Of a stretch of 64,000 nucleotides of DNA, positions 1-8,556 are shown one piece after another. The stretch spans positions 1-64,000 of the forward strand of contig SCUS01000092.1 in assembly GCA_004297725.1 (NCBI GenBank), in the 5' to 3' direction. Position numbers and translations under genes: made by a program. Below the pieces are notes generated by a model. It ran no database searches, was not told the DNA's origin, and saw only the letters and a program-made list of their open reading frames with translations. Numbering within the stretch: position 1 is the stretch's first letter; the number at the start of each line of letters is the position of its first letter. Source of the DNA: Myxococcaceae bacterium (GTDB lineage Bacteria > Myxococcota_A > Polyangia > Polyangiales > Ga0077539).

Positions 1-224
1 GGGCAGGCCACCGGGGCGAGGCCGCTCGGCGGGCAGACGTAGGTCGACGTCCCGAGCGCGCCGCACGAGCAGGTGCTGCTCATGCCGGGCGTGCAGCGCG
101 CGGGGCCGACGTCGAGCGGCGCCGCGTCGGTTGCGCCAGTGTCCGCGGGCCCTGAGTCGACTGCGACCGGGTCGGAGCTACAGGCGGCGAGGGCGAGGGG
201 CAGGGCAAGGAAGGGCCAGCGCAT
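1..224 (-). CDS. Cys-rich lipoprotein, 3' end outside window
   Basis: The frame opens at an ATG at 224 and runs off the left edge, so only the first 74 residues are seen. Residues 1-14 form a short signal peptide ending in a lipobox, LAAC, with the lipidated cysteine at 15. After it comes a low-complexity Asp/Ala/Thr/Pro stretch and then closely spaced cysteines in the pattern C-x7-C-x-C-G-x8-C. This arrangement is common among surface lipoproteins of Myxococcota, but no function can be assigned. It faces away from the phage tail genes that begin 83 bp later, so it is either the last host gene before the element or a cargo gene inside it. Confidence 0.6.
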   Translation of the reverse strand, partial: MRWPFLALPLALAACSSDPVAVDSGPADTGATDAAPLDVGPARCTPGMSSTCSCGALGTSTYVCPPSGLAPVAC

Positions 225-307
225 CGCGCCACGTTACCACCGTGCGCCCCCGGATCCGCCCCCCTGACGTCTAGCCCCTCCCGCTAGCGTCCGCGCACGC
301 TGGCGAC

Positions 308-673
308 GTGCGATCCCTCGCGCTCGACCCCACGACCGGCGACCTCCTGCTCACGGCGGGGCGCCTCACGCTCGTCGAGGGCGTCGAGGCTGTGGCGCAG
401 CGGATCAAGGGCCGCCTCACACTGTGGGCGGGGGAGTGGTTCGCGGACACCTCCCTCGGCATCCCCTTCCTCTCCTTCCTCGGGGCGAAGGGCGGCGAAA
501 AGCTCGCAGAGTCCACCCTGCGCCGCGCCATCCTGACCTGCCCCGGCGTCGCCGCGCTGGAGTCGTTCAGCTTCACCGCCGACGCTCGCACCCGCAGCGC
601 CGTCATCGCCTTCCGCGTGAGGACGACCGACGGCCAGGTGGTCGAGGACGGCGGCTTCCGGGTGGGTGCCTGA
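308..673 (+). CDS. Phage baseplate protein, Mu gp46 / gp25-like
   Basis: 121 residues, GTG start. The opening DLLLTAGRLTLVEGVEAV-type stretch, the following basic helix, and the GEWFADTSLGIPFL segment are the pattern of Mu gp46 and the related gp25-like baseplate wedge proteins. These sit at the junction between the contractile tail tube and the baseplate. Length is normal for the family. It overlaps the next gene by 8 bp, and the order gp46-gp47-gp48 seen here is that of Mu-like tails. Family assignment is by recognition of sequence pattern. Confidence 0.8.
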   Translation: MRSLALDPTTGDLLLTAGRLTLVEGVEAVAQRIKGRLTLWAGEWFADTSLGIPFLSFLGAKGGEKLAESTLRRAILTCPGVAALESFSFTADARTRSAVIAFRVRTTDGQVVEDGGFRVGA

Positions 674-1838
674 CGTGGCGGGGCTCACCGCCACTGGCTT
701 CGAGGCGAAGACCGCCGCGGAGATCCTCGCCGACATGGAGGCTGCGCTGAAGGCGGCGCTCGGCGCGGACCTCGATGTCGCCCCCGAGCAGCCGCTCGGG
801 CAGATCCTTGGCATCGAGGCAGCGCACCTCCGCGAGCTGTGGGAGCTCGCCGCAGGGGTCTACGCCGCCCGCGATCCCCGCGGGTCGACGGGGGATGCGC
901 TCACCGGCCTCTCGCTCCTCACCGGGACCGAGCGCGCGGGCGCCCAGAAGGCGATCGCGCCGCTGGCCGTCACGCTCGCCGCCGGCATCACGCTCCCGTC
1001 CGGGAGCATCGCAGGCAACGCCTCGGACCCGACGCGGCAGTTCGCCACGCTCGAGGCCGTCACCAACACCGGGACCTCCAGCGCGACCCTCGCCGTGCGC
1101 GGCGAGCAGGTCACCGCCGCGGTGATCCCCGTCACCACGACCGTTACGGCCATCGTCACGCCGGTCAGCGGCTGGACGGGCGTCGCGACCACCGGCGCGA
1201 TCCTCCCCGGCGCCGTCGCCGAGTCGGACCCGACGCTGCGCCGCCGGCGCGAGCGCGAGCTCCAGGGCGCGGGCTCCTCGCCGGTCGACGCGATCCGCAC
1301 GGCGCTCTCGCGGGTGCCGGGCGTCACGGACGTGCAGGTCTTCGAGAACATCACCAACGCCCCCGACGCCGACGGCCGCCCGGGGCACTCCGTCGAGGCG
1401 ATCGTGTCGGGCACGGCGCTCGGCTCGACGCTCGCGCTCGTGCTCTTCCGCGCGAAGTCCGCGGGCATCGAGCCCTACGGCCTGAGCACCTTCACCGTCG
1501 GCGACGCGATCGGGCGCAACCACACCGTGCGCCTCACGGTCCCCGCCGACCGCGCGGCCTACGCCTCGGTGGTGGTGGACGTCGACCCGCAGAACGACCC
1601 CGGCGACGCCGCGATCAAGGCCGCCGTCGTCGCGTCGATGGCGGGGCTGCGCGCGGGCGAGACGGCCCGGCGCAGCGTCATCAACTGCGCCCTCTTGGAC
1701 CTCGACGGCATCCGCGACGTCCTCAGCGTCGCGCTCGGCACCAGCGCGCCGACCGTGGCACCGACGAACCTCCACGTGGGCGCCCGCGAGCGGCTCTCCT
1801 TCGACGTCTCGCGCGTGGAGGTGAACCGTGTCCTCTGA
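666..1838 (+). CDS. Phage baseplate J-like protein (Mu gp47 family)
   Basis: 390 residues, GTG start inside the preceding gene. The N-terminal segment with EILADMEAALKAALG, then QPLGQILGIEAAHLRELWEL and a later DALTGLSLLTGTERAGA stretch, is typical of baseplate J/gp47 proteins. The C-terminal half has the expected duplicated alpha/beta arm with VPGVTDVQVFENIT. J proteins build the wedge that holds the baseplate hub and tail fibres. It overlaps the next gene by 11 bp, so translation is probably coupled. Confidence 0.88.
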   Translation: MPDVAGLTATGFEAKTAAEILADMEAALKAALGADLDVAPEQPLGQILGIEAAHLRELWELAAGVYAARDPRGSTGDALTGLSLLTGTERAGAQKAIAPLAVTLAAGITLPSGSIAGNASDPTRQFATLEAVTNTGTSSATLAVRGEQVTAAVIPVTTTVTAIVTPVSGWTGVATTGAILPGAVAESDPTLRRRRERELQGAGSSPVDAIRTALSRVPGVTDVQVFENITNAPDADGRPGHSVEAIVSGTALGSTLALVLFRAKSAGIEPYGLSTFTVGDAIGRNHTVRLTVPADRAAYASVVVDVDPQNDPGDAAIKAAVVASMAGLRAGETARRSVINCALLDLDGIRDVLSVALGTSAPTVAPTNLHVGARERLSFDVSRVEVNRVL

Positions 1839-2439
1839 GCCCGACCGCGCCGCGCTCGCGCACGCGACCGACCACATCGCCCGCGGCCTCGCGCAGCTCA
1901 CCCACCGCTGGCGAGACCTCCCGGGCGTGAGCGCGATCCTCTCGTCGCACCTCGCCGAGGTGCAGGCCATCGAGGACGCGCTCTGGTCGATCCTCGCCAT
2001 CGCGATCGACACGGCCTCGGGGGACCAGCTCGCGCAGATCGGCGCGCTCCTGGGCGAGCCGAAGGTCACCCTCAGCGACGCGAAGTGGCGGGTGATGCTG
2101 CACGCGCGCATCGACGCCAACCGCAGCGCGGGCACGGTGGACGAGCTGCTCGCGATCCTGCTGCGCTTCGCCGACGCGGGCGACGTCACCGCCGTCGAGT
2201 ACTTCCCGGCGGGCATCCTCTTCACCGCCGCCGCGCTCACCGGAGGCTTCCCGCCCGCGCGCGTCGGAGGGCTCCTGCGCCGCGCGAAGTCCGGGGGCGT
2301 GGGCGTGCAGCTCGTGGCGCCCGCATCGGGCGCGACCGCGTTCCGCTTCGCGTCCGCCGACGACGTCGAGACCGCGGTGGGGACTGGCTTCAGCGACACC
2401 GCGCAGACCTCGGGTGGCCACCTGGCAGGAGTGTATTGA
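1828..2439 (+). CDS. Phage tail protein I / gp48-like (DUF2612-type)
   Basis: 203 residues, GTG start overlapping the J gene. The region DALWSILAIAIDTASGDQLAQIGALLGEP followed by DAKWRVMLHARIDANRSAGTVDELLAIL matches the tail-protein-I/DUF2612 pattern, where the protein caps the baseplate wedge and connects it to the tail fibre. Position directly after J and before two fibre genes agrees. The C-terminal 50 residues, Gly/Ala rich, are less typical. Confidence rests on both pattern and gene order. Confidence 0.75.
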   Translation: MSSEPDRAALAHATDHIARGLAQLTHRWRDLPGVSAILSSHLAEVQAIEDALWSILAIAIDTASGDQLAQIGALLGEPKVTLSDAKWRVMLHARIDANRSAGTVDELLAILLRFADAGDVTAVEYFPAGILFTAAALTGGFPPARVGGLLRRAKSGGVGVQLVAPASGATAFRFASADDVETAVGTGFSDTAQTSGGHLAGVY

Positions 2440-2441
2440 CC

Positions 2442-4130
2442 GTGCGACGACCTGGACGAGCGCCCCCGCAGTGGGCCACCGCGAGCGCCTACATCTCCGA
2501 GCCGCTCACCGGCAAGGCGGTGACGGGGTTCATCCCTGACGAGATCCCGCCCGCCGACTGGTTCAACTACACCTGGAACCAGCTCGGGCAGTGGACCGGG
2601 TACCTCACGGGCCCGTCGCAGACGGTGTGGGCCTCGCGGGCGTTCCCGGACGCTTCGACAGGCGTGGCGCGCGGGGACGTGGACGCCGGGACGCCCGACG
2701 ACGCCGAGTGCCGTTACCGCTACGCCGTCTGTGGCATCGACGGCACCGGTCCCTTCGTGGCCGTGTCGCGCTCGGGCTCCGCATGGATCACCCAGCGCAA
2801 CCTCCCGGCGACCCCCGGGACGCCCGCGGGGGTCTACTTCAGTCCAGGCACCAGCCCGCTGACCGGCTCGGGCGACTGGTACCTCTGGACCGACACGGGG
2901 CTCTATCGGACGCCCTCCGACTACGCAGGGACCACGAACGCATTGCGCGGCGATGCCAGCTGGGCCGCGTTGTCGCTTCCGGCGTCCCCCGGCGTGGTCG
3001 CTGGCGTGGCCGGATACTTCAACGACCTCGTCGCCACGACTTCGACAAAGCTCCTGGTCCGCACCGTCGGTGTGTGGTCCGAGGTCGCCGGTCTGACGAG
3101 TCGACAGGCCGGGCGCGCGATCGTCTGGACCGGCACGGCTCTCGTCGAGCTCAGCAGCACCGGCGGCAACGGCATCATCTACACCGCCACCAACCCGGCG
3201 GGGGCCTGGACCCTCCGCCCGACCCTCACCGGCGTCGGCGTCGGCACGACGTGGCAGCTCGCCACCGGGGACACCGGCGTCGTCGTCGCGTTCAAGACCG
3301 GGGTCGACGTACCCGAGGTGTGGCTGAGCGATGACCACGGCGCGACCTGGTCGAGCGTCACCACCCCCGCGTCGCTGAAGCAGCTCACCGCCCTGCGCTG
3401 GCACGACGGCGTGTGGTCGGCGACCAGCACCGTCGCGCCCTACGCGCAGACCAGCGGGGACCTCGAGCACTGGCTCCCGGTCCCTATCCCCGTCGGCGAG
3501 TCGGGCAACGAACTGCGCGACGTGCTCTACGGCAACGGCGCCTGGCTGCTGGTGTCGCGCTCGGGCGTCCTGCAAGGCGCGCCCGCGATCGACCCAGGGA
3601 GCGAGGGCTACACGCCCGGCACCGAGTCGAGCATCCCGGGCAACGCCGGCTGGCTGCGCGGCCGCAAGATCAGCCTCACCGCCCCTACCGACGGGCAGGT
3701 CTACGCGTACGACGCGGGCAGCGGGACCTTCGTCCCCACGACCCCCTCGACGCCCACGCTCCCCTGGTCGAGCGCCGCCGCCCCGGCCGCCGTGCAGACC
3801 ACGGACGCGACGGTCACCACGATCGCCACGATCGCCACGACGACGGACCGCGGGCACACGCTCACTATCACCGTCAGCGCGACGTTGAGCGACCGCAGCG
3901 CGATGGTCTCGTGGATCTGGCTCGTCACGGTCACCAACGCCGCGGGCGCCGTGACCATCCGTGACGCGCTCCAGGTCGGCATGAGCGACCCCACCGCAAC
4001 CCACGTCGCCGCCGTCGCGCCCGTCGCCTTCGATGTCTCGGGCACGTCCGTCCGCGTCCGCGTGACGGGCGTCGCCGCCACCACGGTCGACTGGAGCGCG
4101 ACCGTCACGACGCTCCTGGGAGGCTCCTGA
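2442..4130 (+). CDS. Putative tail fibre / receptor-binding protein with Asp-box repeats
   Basis: 562 residues. The GTG at 2442 is chosen because it follows an AGGAG 10 bp upstream and the frame before it is the shadow of the previous gene. The protein is Thr/Ser/Gly rich and beta-strand-like. It carries SDDHGATWSSV, an Asp-box of the BNR/sialidase type, and related degenerate repeats around residues 100-350, suggesting a beta-propeller. The N-terminal 60 residues, with an EIPPADWFNYTWNQLGQW segment, look like the baseplate-attachment part of fibres. The C-terminal 150 residues are Thr/Val rich. It ends in a TGATG overlap with the second fibre gene. Host-receptor binding is inferred. Confidence 0.65.
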   Translation: MRRPGRAPPQWATASAYISEPLTGKAVTGFIPDEIPPADWFNYTWNQLGQWTGYLTGPSQTVWASRAFPDASTGVARGDVDAGTPDDAECRYRYAVCGIDGTGPFVAVSRSGSAWITQRNLPATPGTPAGVYFSPGTSPLTGSGDWYLWTDTGLYRTPSDYAGTTNALRGDASWAALSLPASPGVVAGVAGYFNDLVATTSTKLLVRTVGVWSEVAGLTSRQAGRAIVWTGTALVELSSTGGNGIIYTATNPAGAWTLRPTLTGVGVGTTWQLATGDTGVVVAFKTGVDVPEVWLSDDHGATWSSVTTPASLKQLTALRWHDGVWSATSTVAPYAQTSGDLEHWLPVPIPVGESGNELRDVLYGNGAWLLVSRSGVLQGAPAIDPGSEGYTPGTESSIPGNAGWLRGRKISLTAPTDGQVYAYDAGSGTFVPTTPSTPTLPWSSAAAPAAVQTTDATVTTIATIATTTDRGHTLTITVSATLSDRSAMVSWIWLVTVTNAAGAVTIRDALQVGMSDPTATHVAAVAPVAFDVSGTSVRVRVTGVAATTVDWSATVTTLLGGS

Positions 4131-5110
4131 TGGCTACTCGCTACACCGTCGCTGGCACCGTCGCCGGCGTCATCCTGGGCGGCGCCGCCCTGCTCAACGT
4201 GGGGACCTCCACCGGCACCGTCGCCGCGGGCGACGACTCCCGCATCACCGGCGCGGTGCAGGCCTCGACGCTCACCACCAACGGCGACCTGCTCACTCGG
4301 GCCGCCGGTGTCCCCGCGCGCCTCGGCGTCGGCACCGAGGGCTACGTGCTCACGGTGGCGAGCGGCGCCCCAGCGTGGGCGGCTGCGGCGGCGGGGGGCG
4401 AGACCGCCCTCCCGCGGCTCGCGGTCTCCGGGGCGCTGCACCACTGGCGCTGTGACGAGGCCTCCAGCCCCTTCGCAGACCTGGGCTCTTCGCCCGTGTC
4501 GCTGGCGTACGTCAGCGGCACGAGGGAGTACGACCGCGCGGGGCTCTACGCCCGGTACGGCGCGACGATGCAGCGGTCGCCCGCCGCGACCGATCGCGCC
4601 GAGGCGGTCGTCAGCGACATCCCCTCGGGGACGGACTTCAGCTTCGGGGTGACCTTCGCGAACGAAACCGGGTCGATCTCGCCGCCCAACATCACCTCCA
4701 TCGCCGTGGTGAACAACGGCCTCGGCGCCGGGTCGAGCTACGGCATCTACCTCCTCACCGCGAACACCGGCAGCGGTCTCTACCTGGGCGTGCACCACGG
4801 CGCCGTCACCGCCGACTCCGGCGTGGTCGCGATCGACTGGTCTCGCCCCCACCGCGCCGAGGTCACCTACGTCACCGCGACGCGCACGGCGACGCTCTAC
4901 GTGGACGGCGTCGCCGCGGCGACCGCGACCCCTGCCTCCGGGACGATGGCCGCGCTCACCAACTGCTCCCTCGGGGGGATCGCGACGGCATTCGGCGGCG
5001 TCAGCGGCTCGACGCTGATGGTGGCCGACTTCACCGTGCACCTCTCGGCGCTCAGCGCGTCGACGATCCTCTCGCGTGCGGACGTGTGCCGCAGGCTGGC
5101 GGGCGGCTGA
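4130..5110 (+). CDS. Putative tail fibre with C-terminal concanavalin/LamG-like domain
   Basis: 326 residues, ATG overlapping the previous stop. The first 85 residues contain the fibre-shaft pattern NGDLLTRAAGVPARLGVGTE followed by GYVLTVASGAPAW, seen in many phage tail fibres. From about residue 95 the sequence (HHWRCDEASSPFADLGSSP, later AEVTYVTATRTATLYVDG) looks like a laminin-G/concanavalin lectin fold, which would bind surface glycans. Two fibres in series suggest alternative or cooperative receptor recognition. Function is inferred from architecture. Confidence 0.65.
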   Translation: MATRYTVAGTVAGVILGGAALLNVGTSTGTVAAGDDSRITGAVQASTLTTNGDLLTRAAGVPARLGVGTEGYVLTVASGAPAWAAAAAGGETALPRLAVSGALHHWRCDEASSPFADLGSSPVSLAYVSGTREYDRAGLYARYGATMQRSPAATDRAEAVVSDIPSGTDFSFGVTFANETGSISPPNITSIAVVNNGLGAGSSYGIYLLTANTGSGLYLGVHHGAVTADSGVVAIDWSRPHRAEVTYVTATRTATLYVDGVAAATATPASGTMAALTNCSLGGIATAFGGVSGSTLMVADFTVHLSALSASTILSRADVCRRLAGG

Positions 5111-5163
5111 TGCGAGACCTCCTCACGCCCCCGGTCCTCGCGGCGGAGGCGCCCAGCCTGTGA
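5110..5163 (+). CDS. Possible 17-residue peptide between fibre and lysis genes
   Basis: An ATG overlaps the fibre stop (TGATG) and opens a 17-codon frame (MRDLLTPPVLAAEAPSL) whose stop overlaps the GTG of the next gene. The tight overlaps on both sides are the only evidence that it is translated. Very short genes occur at this place in some phages. The sequence itself is not recognised. Confidence 0.3.
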   Translation: MRDLLTPPVLAAEAPSL

Positions 5164-5591
5164 GCCCCACGCTGATGCTCATCGCGGGCCTCGTCTCGCT
5201 CGGCGTCGGCCTCGTCTCGCTGCTCGCGATCGCGGTGCAGCTCGGGCGGGTGCTCCAGCGGCAGGACACCGCCGAGAGCGCGGTGAAGCAGCTCGACGCC
5301 GCCATTGTCACGCTGAAGGATGGCCACCACGAGCAAGACCGAGCCATCCAGGCGGTCACCGCGCGCATCGACGGTCAGGCCGGGGACCACGCGCGCGCCG
5401 CCGAGCGCGTGAGCGAGCTGCGCACGCAGTTTCACGAGATGCTCCGCACCCTCACCGCGCTGCGGGAAGACGTCGTCGGGCGCCTCGCGCGCATCGAGGG
5501 CTACGTCGAGCACCAGTCCGCGCCCCCGCCGCAGCCGAGCGGCGCCTTCGGCTTGCCGCGCCGCCCGACGATCCCCGGCGAGCCTCGCTGA
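5160..5591 (+). CDS. Small membrane-anchored coiled-coil protein
   Basis: 143 residues from GTG 5160. Residues 5-24 form one transmembrane helix (LMLIAGLVSLGVGLVSLLAI). Residues 30-110 are a predicted coiled coil with regular hydrophobic spacing, and the tail is Pro/Arg rich. The position between fibres and holin suggests a lysis accessory, possibly an inner-membrane spanin-like or Rz-like protein, but no family is recognised. The longer upstream in-frame extension was rejected as a shadow of the fibre gene. Confidence 0.5.
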   Translation: MSPTLMLIAGLVSLGVGLVSLLAIAVQLGRVLQRQDTAESAVKQLDAAIVTLKDGHHEQDRAIQAVTARIDGQAGDHARAAERVSELRTQFHEMLRTLTALREDVVGRLARIEGYVEHQSAPPPQPSGAFGLPRRPTIPGEPR

Positions 5592-5647
5592 CCTCCCGCG
5601 GCGCCCTGTCGGGGTCTGCCGCCGCTTGCAACACCAGGAGCCCCTCC

Positions 5648-6481
5648 ATGTCCCGAGAGTCCATCGCCTCCGCCCTGCTCATCCTCCTCCCGCTCGCCCT
5701 CACCGCCCTCGCCGCCCTCGCTGCCTGGGGCACCCGCGCCATCACCCGCCTGATCAAGGACCGCCGCGTCGCGCTCGCCCTCGAGGTGATCGCCAACGGC
5801 GCCGCGGCCATCGTCGCGGACCTCGCGCAGCACGTCGTCGCCGACCTGAAGGACCCGTCGAAGCCCGGCGACTGGACGCACGTCGCCGCGGCCACGGTGC
5901 GGGTGCGCGCCGTCGAGCGCGTGAAGCAGCTCTACCCCCAGGCGGTGGCGCTCGCGGCCGAGGCCCTCGCGAACCCGGAGCGCATCAACGACCTGCTCGG
6001 CACCGTCGTCGAGCGCGCCGTGGTCGATCTGAAGGCGAAGGCCCCGTCGAAGGCCGTCGAGGCGATCGGCCCGGTGATCGGCCGTGAGGCCGTCGTCCCC
6101 GAGGTCGCCGCGCAACTCGCTGACGAGGTGGTCCCCCGCGACGGCCAGCGCGGGAGCATCTCCCTGCGCGCGCTGCTCGCGGTGGCGCTCCTGTCGCTGG
6201 TCGCGCTCGCCGCGAGCTGCATCCCGGCGCGTCGCTTCGTCCTCGACCACACCGACGGCGTCCCGGCGCGCGTCGCCTGCACCCCCCGGACGCAGGCGTG
6301 CGTCGTCACCGACGCGGGCGTGTACCTCCCGGTGGTCTACAGCGACGAGTGCCGCCCGTGGCCGACGCTCTCGCTGAGGGCCGATGGGGTCCAGCGCACC
6401 TGCGCGCCCGGCGAAGGGTGCGCGGTCGACGGGGACAGCGGCATCGCGAGCTGCACGGCGGCGGACGGGGGTGTGCGGTGA
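5648..6481 (+). CDS. Holin (LLH-like) with C-terminal lipoprotein-like extension
   Basis: 277 residues, ATG preceded by AGGAG. Residues 1-130 show one N-terminal transmembrane helix, then an ALEVIANGAAAIVADLAQHV helix and a KDPSKPGDWTHVAAATVR motif, the pattern of LLH-family phage holins. Unusually, a second hydrophobic stretch at about residues 172-192 ends in ALAASC, which looks like a lipobox. It is followed by an 85-residue Cys-containing domain. The protein may be a fusion of holin and outer-spanin-like lipoprotein, or the second part may be made from an internal start. Holin role is inferred. Confidence 0.6.
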   Translation: MSRESIASALLILLPLALTALAALAAWGTRAITRLIKDRRVALALEVIANGAAAIVADLAQHVVADLKDPSKPGDWTHVAAATVRVRAVERVKQLYPQAVALAAEALANPERINDLLGTVVERAVVDLKAKAPSKAVEAIGPVIGREAVVPEVAAQLADEVVPRDGQRGSISLRALLAVALLSLVALAASCIPARRFVLDHTDGVPARVACTPRTQACVVTDAGVYLPVVYSDECRPWPTLSLRADGVQRTCAPGEGCAVDGDSGIASCTAADGGVR

Positions 6482-7026
6482 AGCCCTTCGATCCGCCTTC
6501 TCCGGCCGCGCGATCCCTCGCGGACATGGTGATCGGCCACGTTGACCGCCAGAGCCCGCACGTCGACGACAGCGCTCGCGCCGATGCGCTGGCGCTGGCC
6601 TTCGTCGACGTCGCGGAGCGGGTGTTCCCGGGCGGCCTGCGCGGCGGCGGCACGACCGGCGTCGACTTCGACCGCGAGGGCGTCATGGTGCGCGTCGTCG
6701 CGATGGAGGTGCCCGTCGCGCATGGCGACATCAAGCCCGAGAACATCGTCGACGCGCTGGCGTCCGGCGCCGCCATCACGTTCCCCGGCACCGCCCTCGC
6801 GCCGTCCACGACCGTGACGCTCGCGCCCCCGGGCCCCGCCCCGGAGATGCGCGAGCGCTACGGCCGCGCCGCCTTCGAAGCGTACAACGTCGCGGTCGGC
6901 GGACTTACCTGGGATGGTAAGCCCATCCCGGGCTGGGAGGTCGTCACCGACAAGGTACGCGAGGGCTGGCGCGTCGCTGCGATGGCCGCGGTCGACGCCG
7001 CGGTGTTCGAGGGGGTGCTGCCGTGA
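6478..7026 (+). CDS. Phage protein of unknown function
   Basis: 182 residues from GTG 6478, which overlaps the previous stop. Upstream in-frame sequence reads as a shadow. The C-terminal 50 residues contain MRERYGRAAFEAYNVAVGG, then TWDGKPIPGWEVV, then VREGWRVAAMAAVDAAV, an amphipathic helical motif I associate with small accessory phage proteins. No catalytic motif is visible. It sits in the lysis gene run and is probably co-translated with its neighbours. Confidence 0.55.
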   Translation: MKPFDPPSPAARSLADMVIGHVDRQSPHVDDSARADALALAFVDVAERVFPGGLRGGGTTGVDFDREGVMVRVVAMEVPVAHGDIKPENIVDALASGAAITFPGTALAPSTTVTLAPPGPAPEMRERYGRAAFEAYNVAVGGLTWDGKPIPGWEVVTDKVREGWRVAAMAAVDAAVFEGVLP

Positions 7027-7592
7027 AGCGCAACCGCGGCTGGCTCCTCGCGCTGCTCTCCCTCGCCGCCCTCCTCGGCTGCGACCCGCCCTCGCAGGCG
7101 GACCCAGCGCGCTACGGCACCGTGTCCGTCTTCATCGACCCGGAGTGGCTCGACGCCGACGAGGCCCGCATCCGCGACGAGCTGGTGATCCTCGGCGCGC
7201 TCGGTCCCCGCTTCGTCGAGGCGGGCGAGGGTGGCCGCTCCACCGCCCGCGTCATCGTCCAGCCCTTCGACTCGGAGGGCTGCTCTCTCGGCGCGGGCCG
7301 GTGGATCGTCGGCTCTCGGGTGGTGGAGATCGATCCGACGTGCACCCCGGGCGACACCGCCTTCAGGCAGGCCGTGGGCCACGAGATCGGCCACGCGCTC
7401 GGGATGGGCCACGTCTGCGCCCACCCGGGCGACGCGCCCGACTGCTCGCCGGTGGGCTTCGGCCCCGCGATGATGGCGCCGACGCTGGGAGGTGGCGGCG
7501 AGAGCTTCGACCCGATGCTCGCGCAGGACGAGCCGACGCCGCTCGACCTCGCGGAATACCGGCGCGTGTATGCGCGGGACGGTGGGCTGTGA
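7023..7592 (+). CDS. Metzincin-like zinc metalloprotease lipoprotein
   Basis: 189 residues, GTG start in a 4-bp overlap. Residues 1-19 are a signal peptide with lipobox LLGC at 17-20, so the protein should be anchored to a membrane facing the periplasm. The zinc motif HEIGHALGMGH (HExxHxxGxxH) marks a metzincin-type protease, and a downstream Met-rich turn (AMMAPT) may be the Met-turn. Five further cysteines could form disulphides. Inside a phage lysis region a protease lipoprotein is unexpected; it may attack outer-membrane or surface proteins in place of a spanin. The activity is inferred from motif only. Confidence 0.7.
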   Translation: MKRNRGWLLALLSLAALLGCDPPSQADPARYGTVSVFIDPEWLDADEARIRDELVILGALGPRFVEAGEGGRSTARVIVQPFDSEGCSLGAGRWIVGSRVVEIDPTCTPGDTAFRQAVGHEIGHALGMGHVCAHPGDAPDCSPVGFGPAMMAPTLGGGGESFDPMLAQDEPTPLDLAEYRRVYARDGGL

Positions 7593-7894
7593 GCCCCGAA
7601 GGTCAGAGACTCATCATGGCGCAGGTCGAGCGCGAGGAGCGGGAAGACGCGATGGCCGCGCCGCACGTCGACGTATCTGCGCCCCTCTTCGGCGGGAGCA
7701 TCCGCCTGTCGAGCGCGAGCGGCCCGCTGGAAGCACTCTGGCTGCACCTCCGCGACGAAGAGGGCGCCCACGTCGTCTTCGACCGCGCGACCGGGCAGCA
7801 CCTCGCCGCCGCCGTCCGCGTCACTCCTTCGCAGGCGCGCGACCTCGCCGCGCTCCTCACCCGCTACGCCGACTCACACAAGGATTCCCGATGA
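7589..7894 (+). CDS. Small phage protein of unknown function
   Basis: 101 residues from GTG 7589, which overlaps the protease stop. An ATG at 7616 is a possible alternative start. The protein is acidic at its N-terminus and then mixed alpha/beta (LFGGSIRLSSASGPLEALWL, then VFDRATGQHLAAAVRVTPSQ). No family recognised. Confidence 0.5.
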   Translation: MSPEGQRLIMAQVEREEREDAMAAPHVDVSAPLFGGSIRLSSASGPLEALWLHLRDEEGAHVVFDRATGQHLAAAVRVTPSQARDLAALLTRYADSHKDSR

Positions 7895-8556
7895 AGACCA
7901 TCGATCCCGCCACCGCCCTCCGCATCGCCCGCCGCCTCTGCGACCGCGCGGGCGTCGCGCTCATCCTCCCCACCGACCTGCGCCGCAAGGCCGTCATCGA
8001 GCTGGTGATCCTCGCTCGCGACGCGGTGGGCGAGGTCGACGCCAAGGCCGTGCGCGCGGGCACCACCGTGACGCTCCCGGGCGCTCCCGGCCCGGCGCTC
8101 GCGCTGCTCGGGATCATCCCCGTGCTCGGCCCCGCGCTCCTCGCGCTCGCGGCGGGTGCCGGTCGCACGACCATCTACCTGTCGCCCGCGGCCGTCGCCG
8201 ACGGGGTGCTGCTGCTGCGCACCGTCTGGCACGAGCTCGGGCACGTCGGCTCCATCGCCAAGGGCCGCCTCGGCTGGTGCTTCGCGTACCTGATCGCCGC
8301 CGAGGTGAGGGCGGGCGGCGAGGCGCCGTGCTTCGGCGCCGGGATGGTCGTAGCGGTCGTGCTCGGCGCCGACGTCGACCAGGTGGCCGCCGATGCGAAG
8401 CGCAGCCTCCAGGGCTACGCGCTCGACGAGCCCGCCCGGGCGCTCGCGGAGGGCATCATCGACAGCGTCCGCGAGACGCTCCGTGCCACCGGCGACCTCG
8501 GGGGCATCCGCGCCGAGGTGGTGGCCGAGCTCGCGGCCGAGGGGATCGCGGTCTGA
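7891..8556 (+). CDS. HExxH-containing membrane-associated phage protein
   Basis: 221 residues, ATGA overlap with the previous gene. A hydrophobic segment at about residues 65-88 (LALLGIIPVLGPALLALAAG) is followed by TVWHELGHVGSIAKGR, an HExxH zinc motif with a further Glu about 20 residues on. It could be a second metallopeptidase of the lysis region. It shares no obvious similarity with the lipoprotein protease upstream apart from the motif. The catalytic role is inferred and the family is not recognised. Confidence 0.55.
   Translation: MKTIDPATALRIARRLCDRAGVALILPTDLRRKAVIELVILARDAVGEVDAKAVRAGTTVTLPGAPGPALALLGIIPVLGPALLALAAGAGRTTIYLSPAAVADGVLLLRTVWHELGHVGSIAKGRLGWCFAYLIAAEVRAGGEAPCFGAGMVVAVVLGADVDQVAADAKRSLQGYALDEPARALAEGIIDSVRETLRATGDLGGIRAEVVAELAAEGIAV

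Noticed and set aside
603..4004. A 1133-codon open frame on the minus strand across the baseplate and fibre genes
   Set aside because: Arg/Gly/Pro-rich, no family pattern, and antisense to well-recognised phage genes. High GC makes long antisense frames expected.
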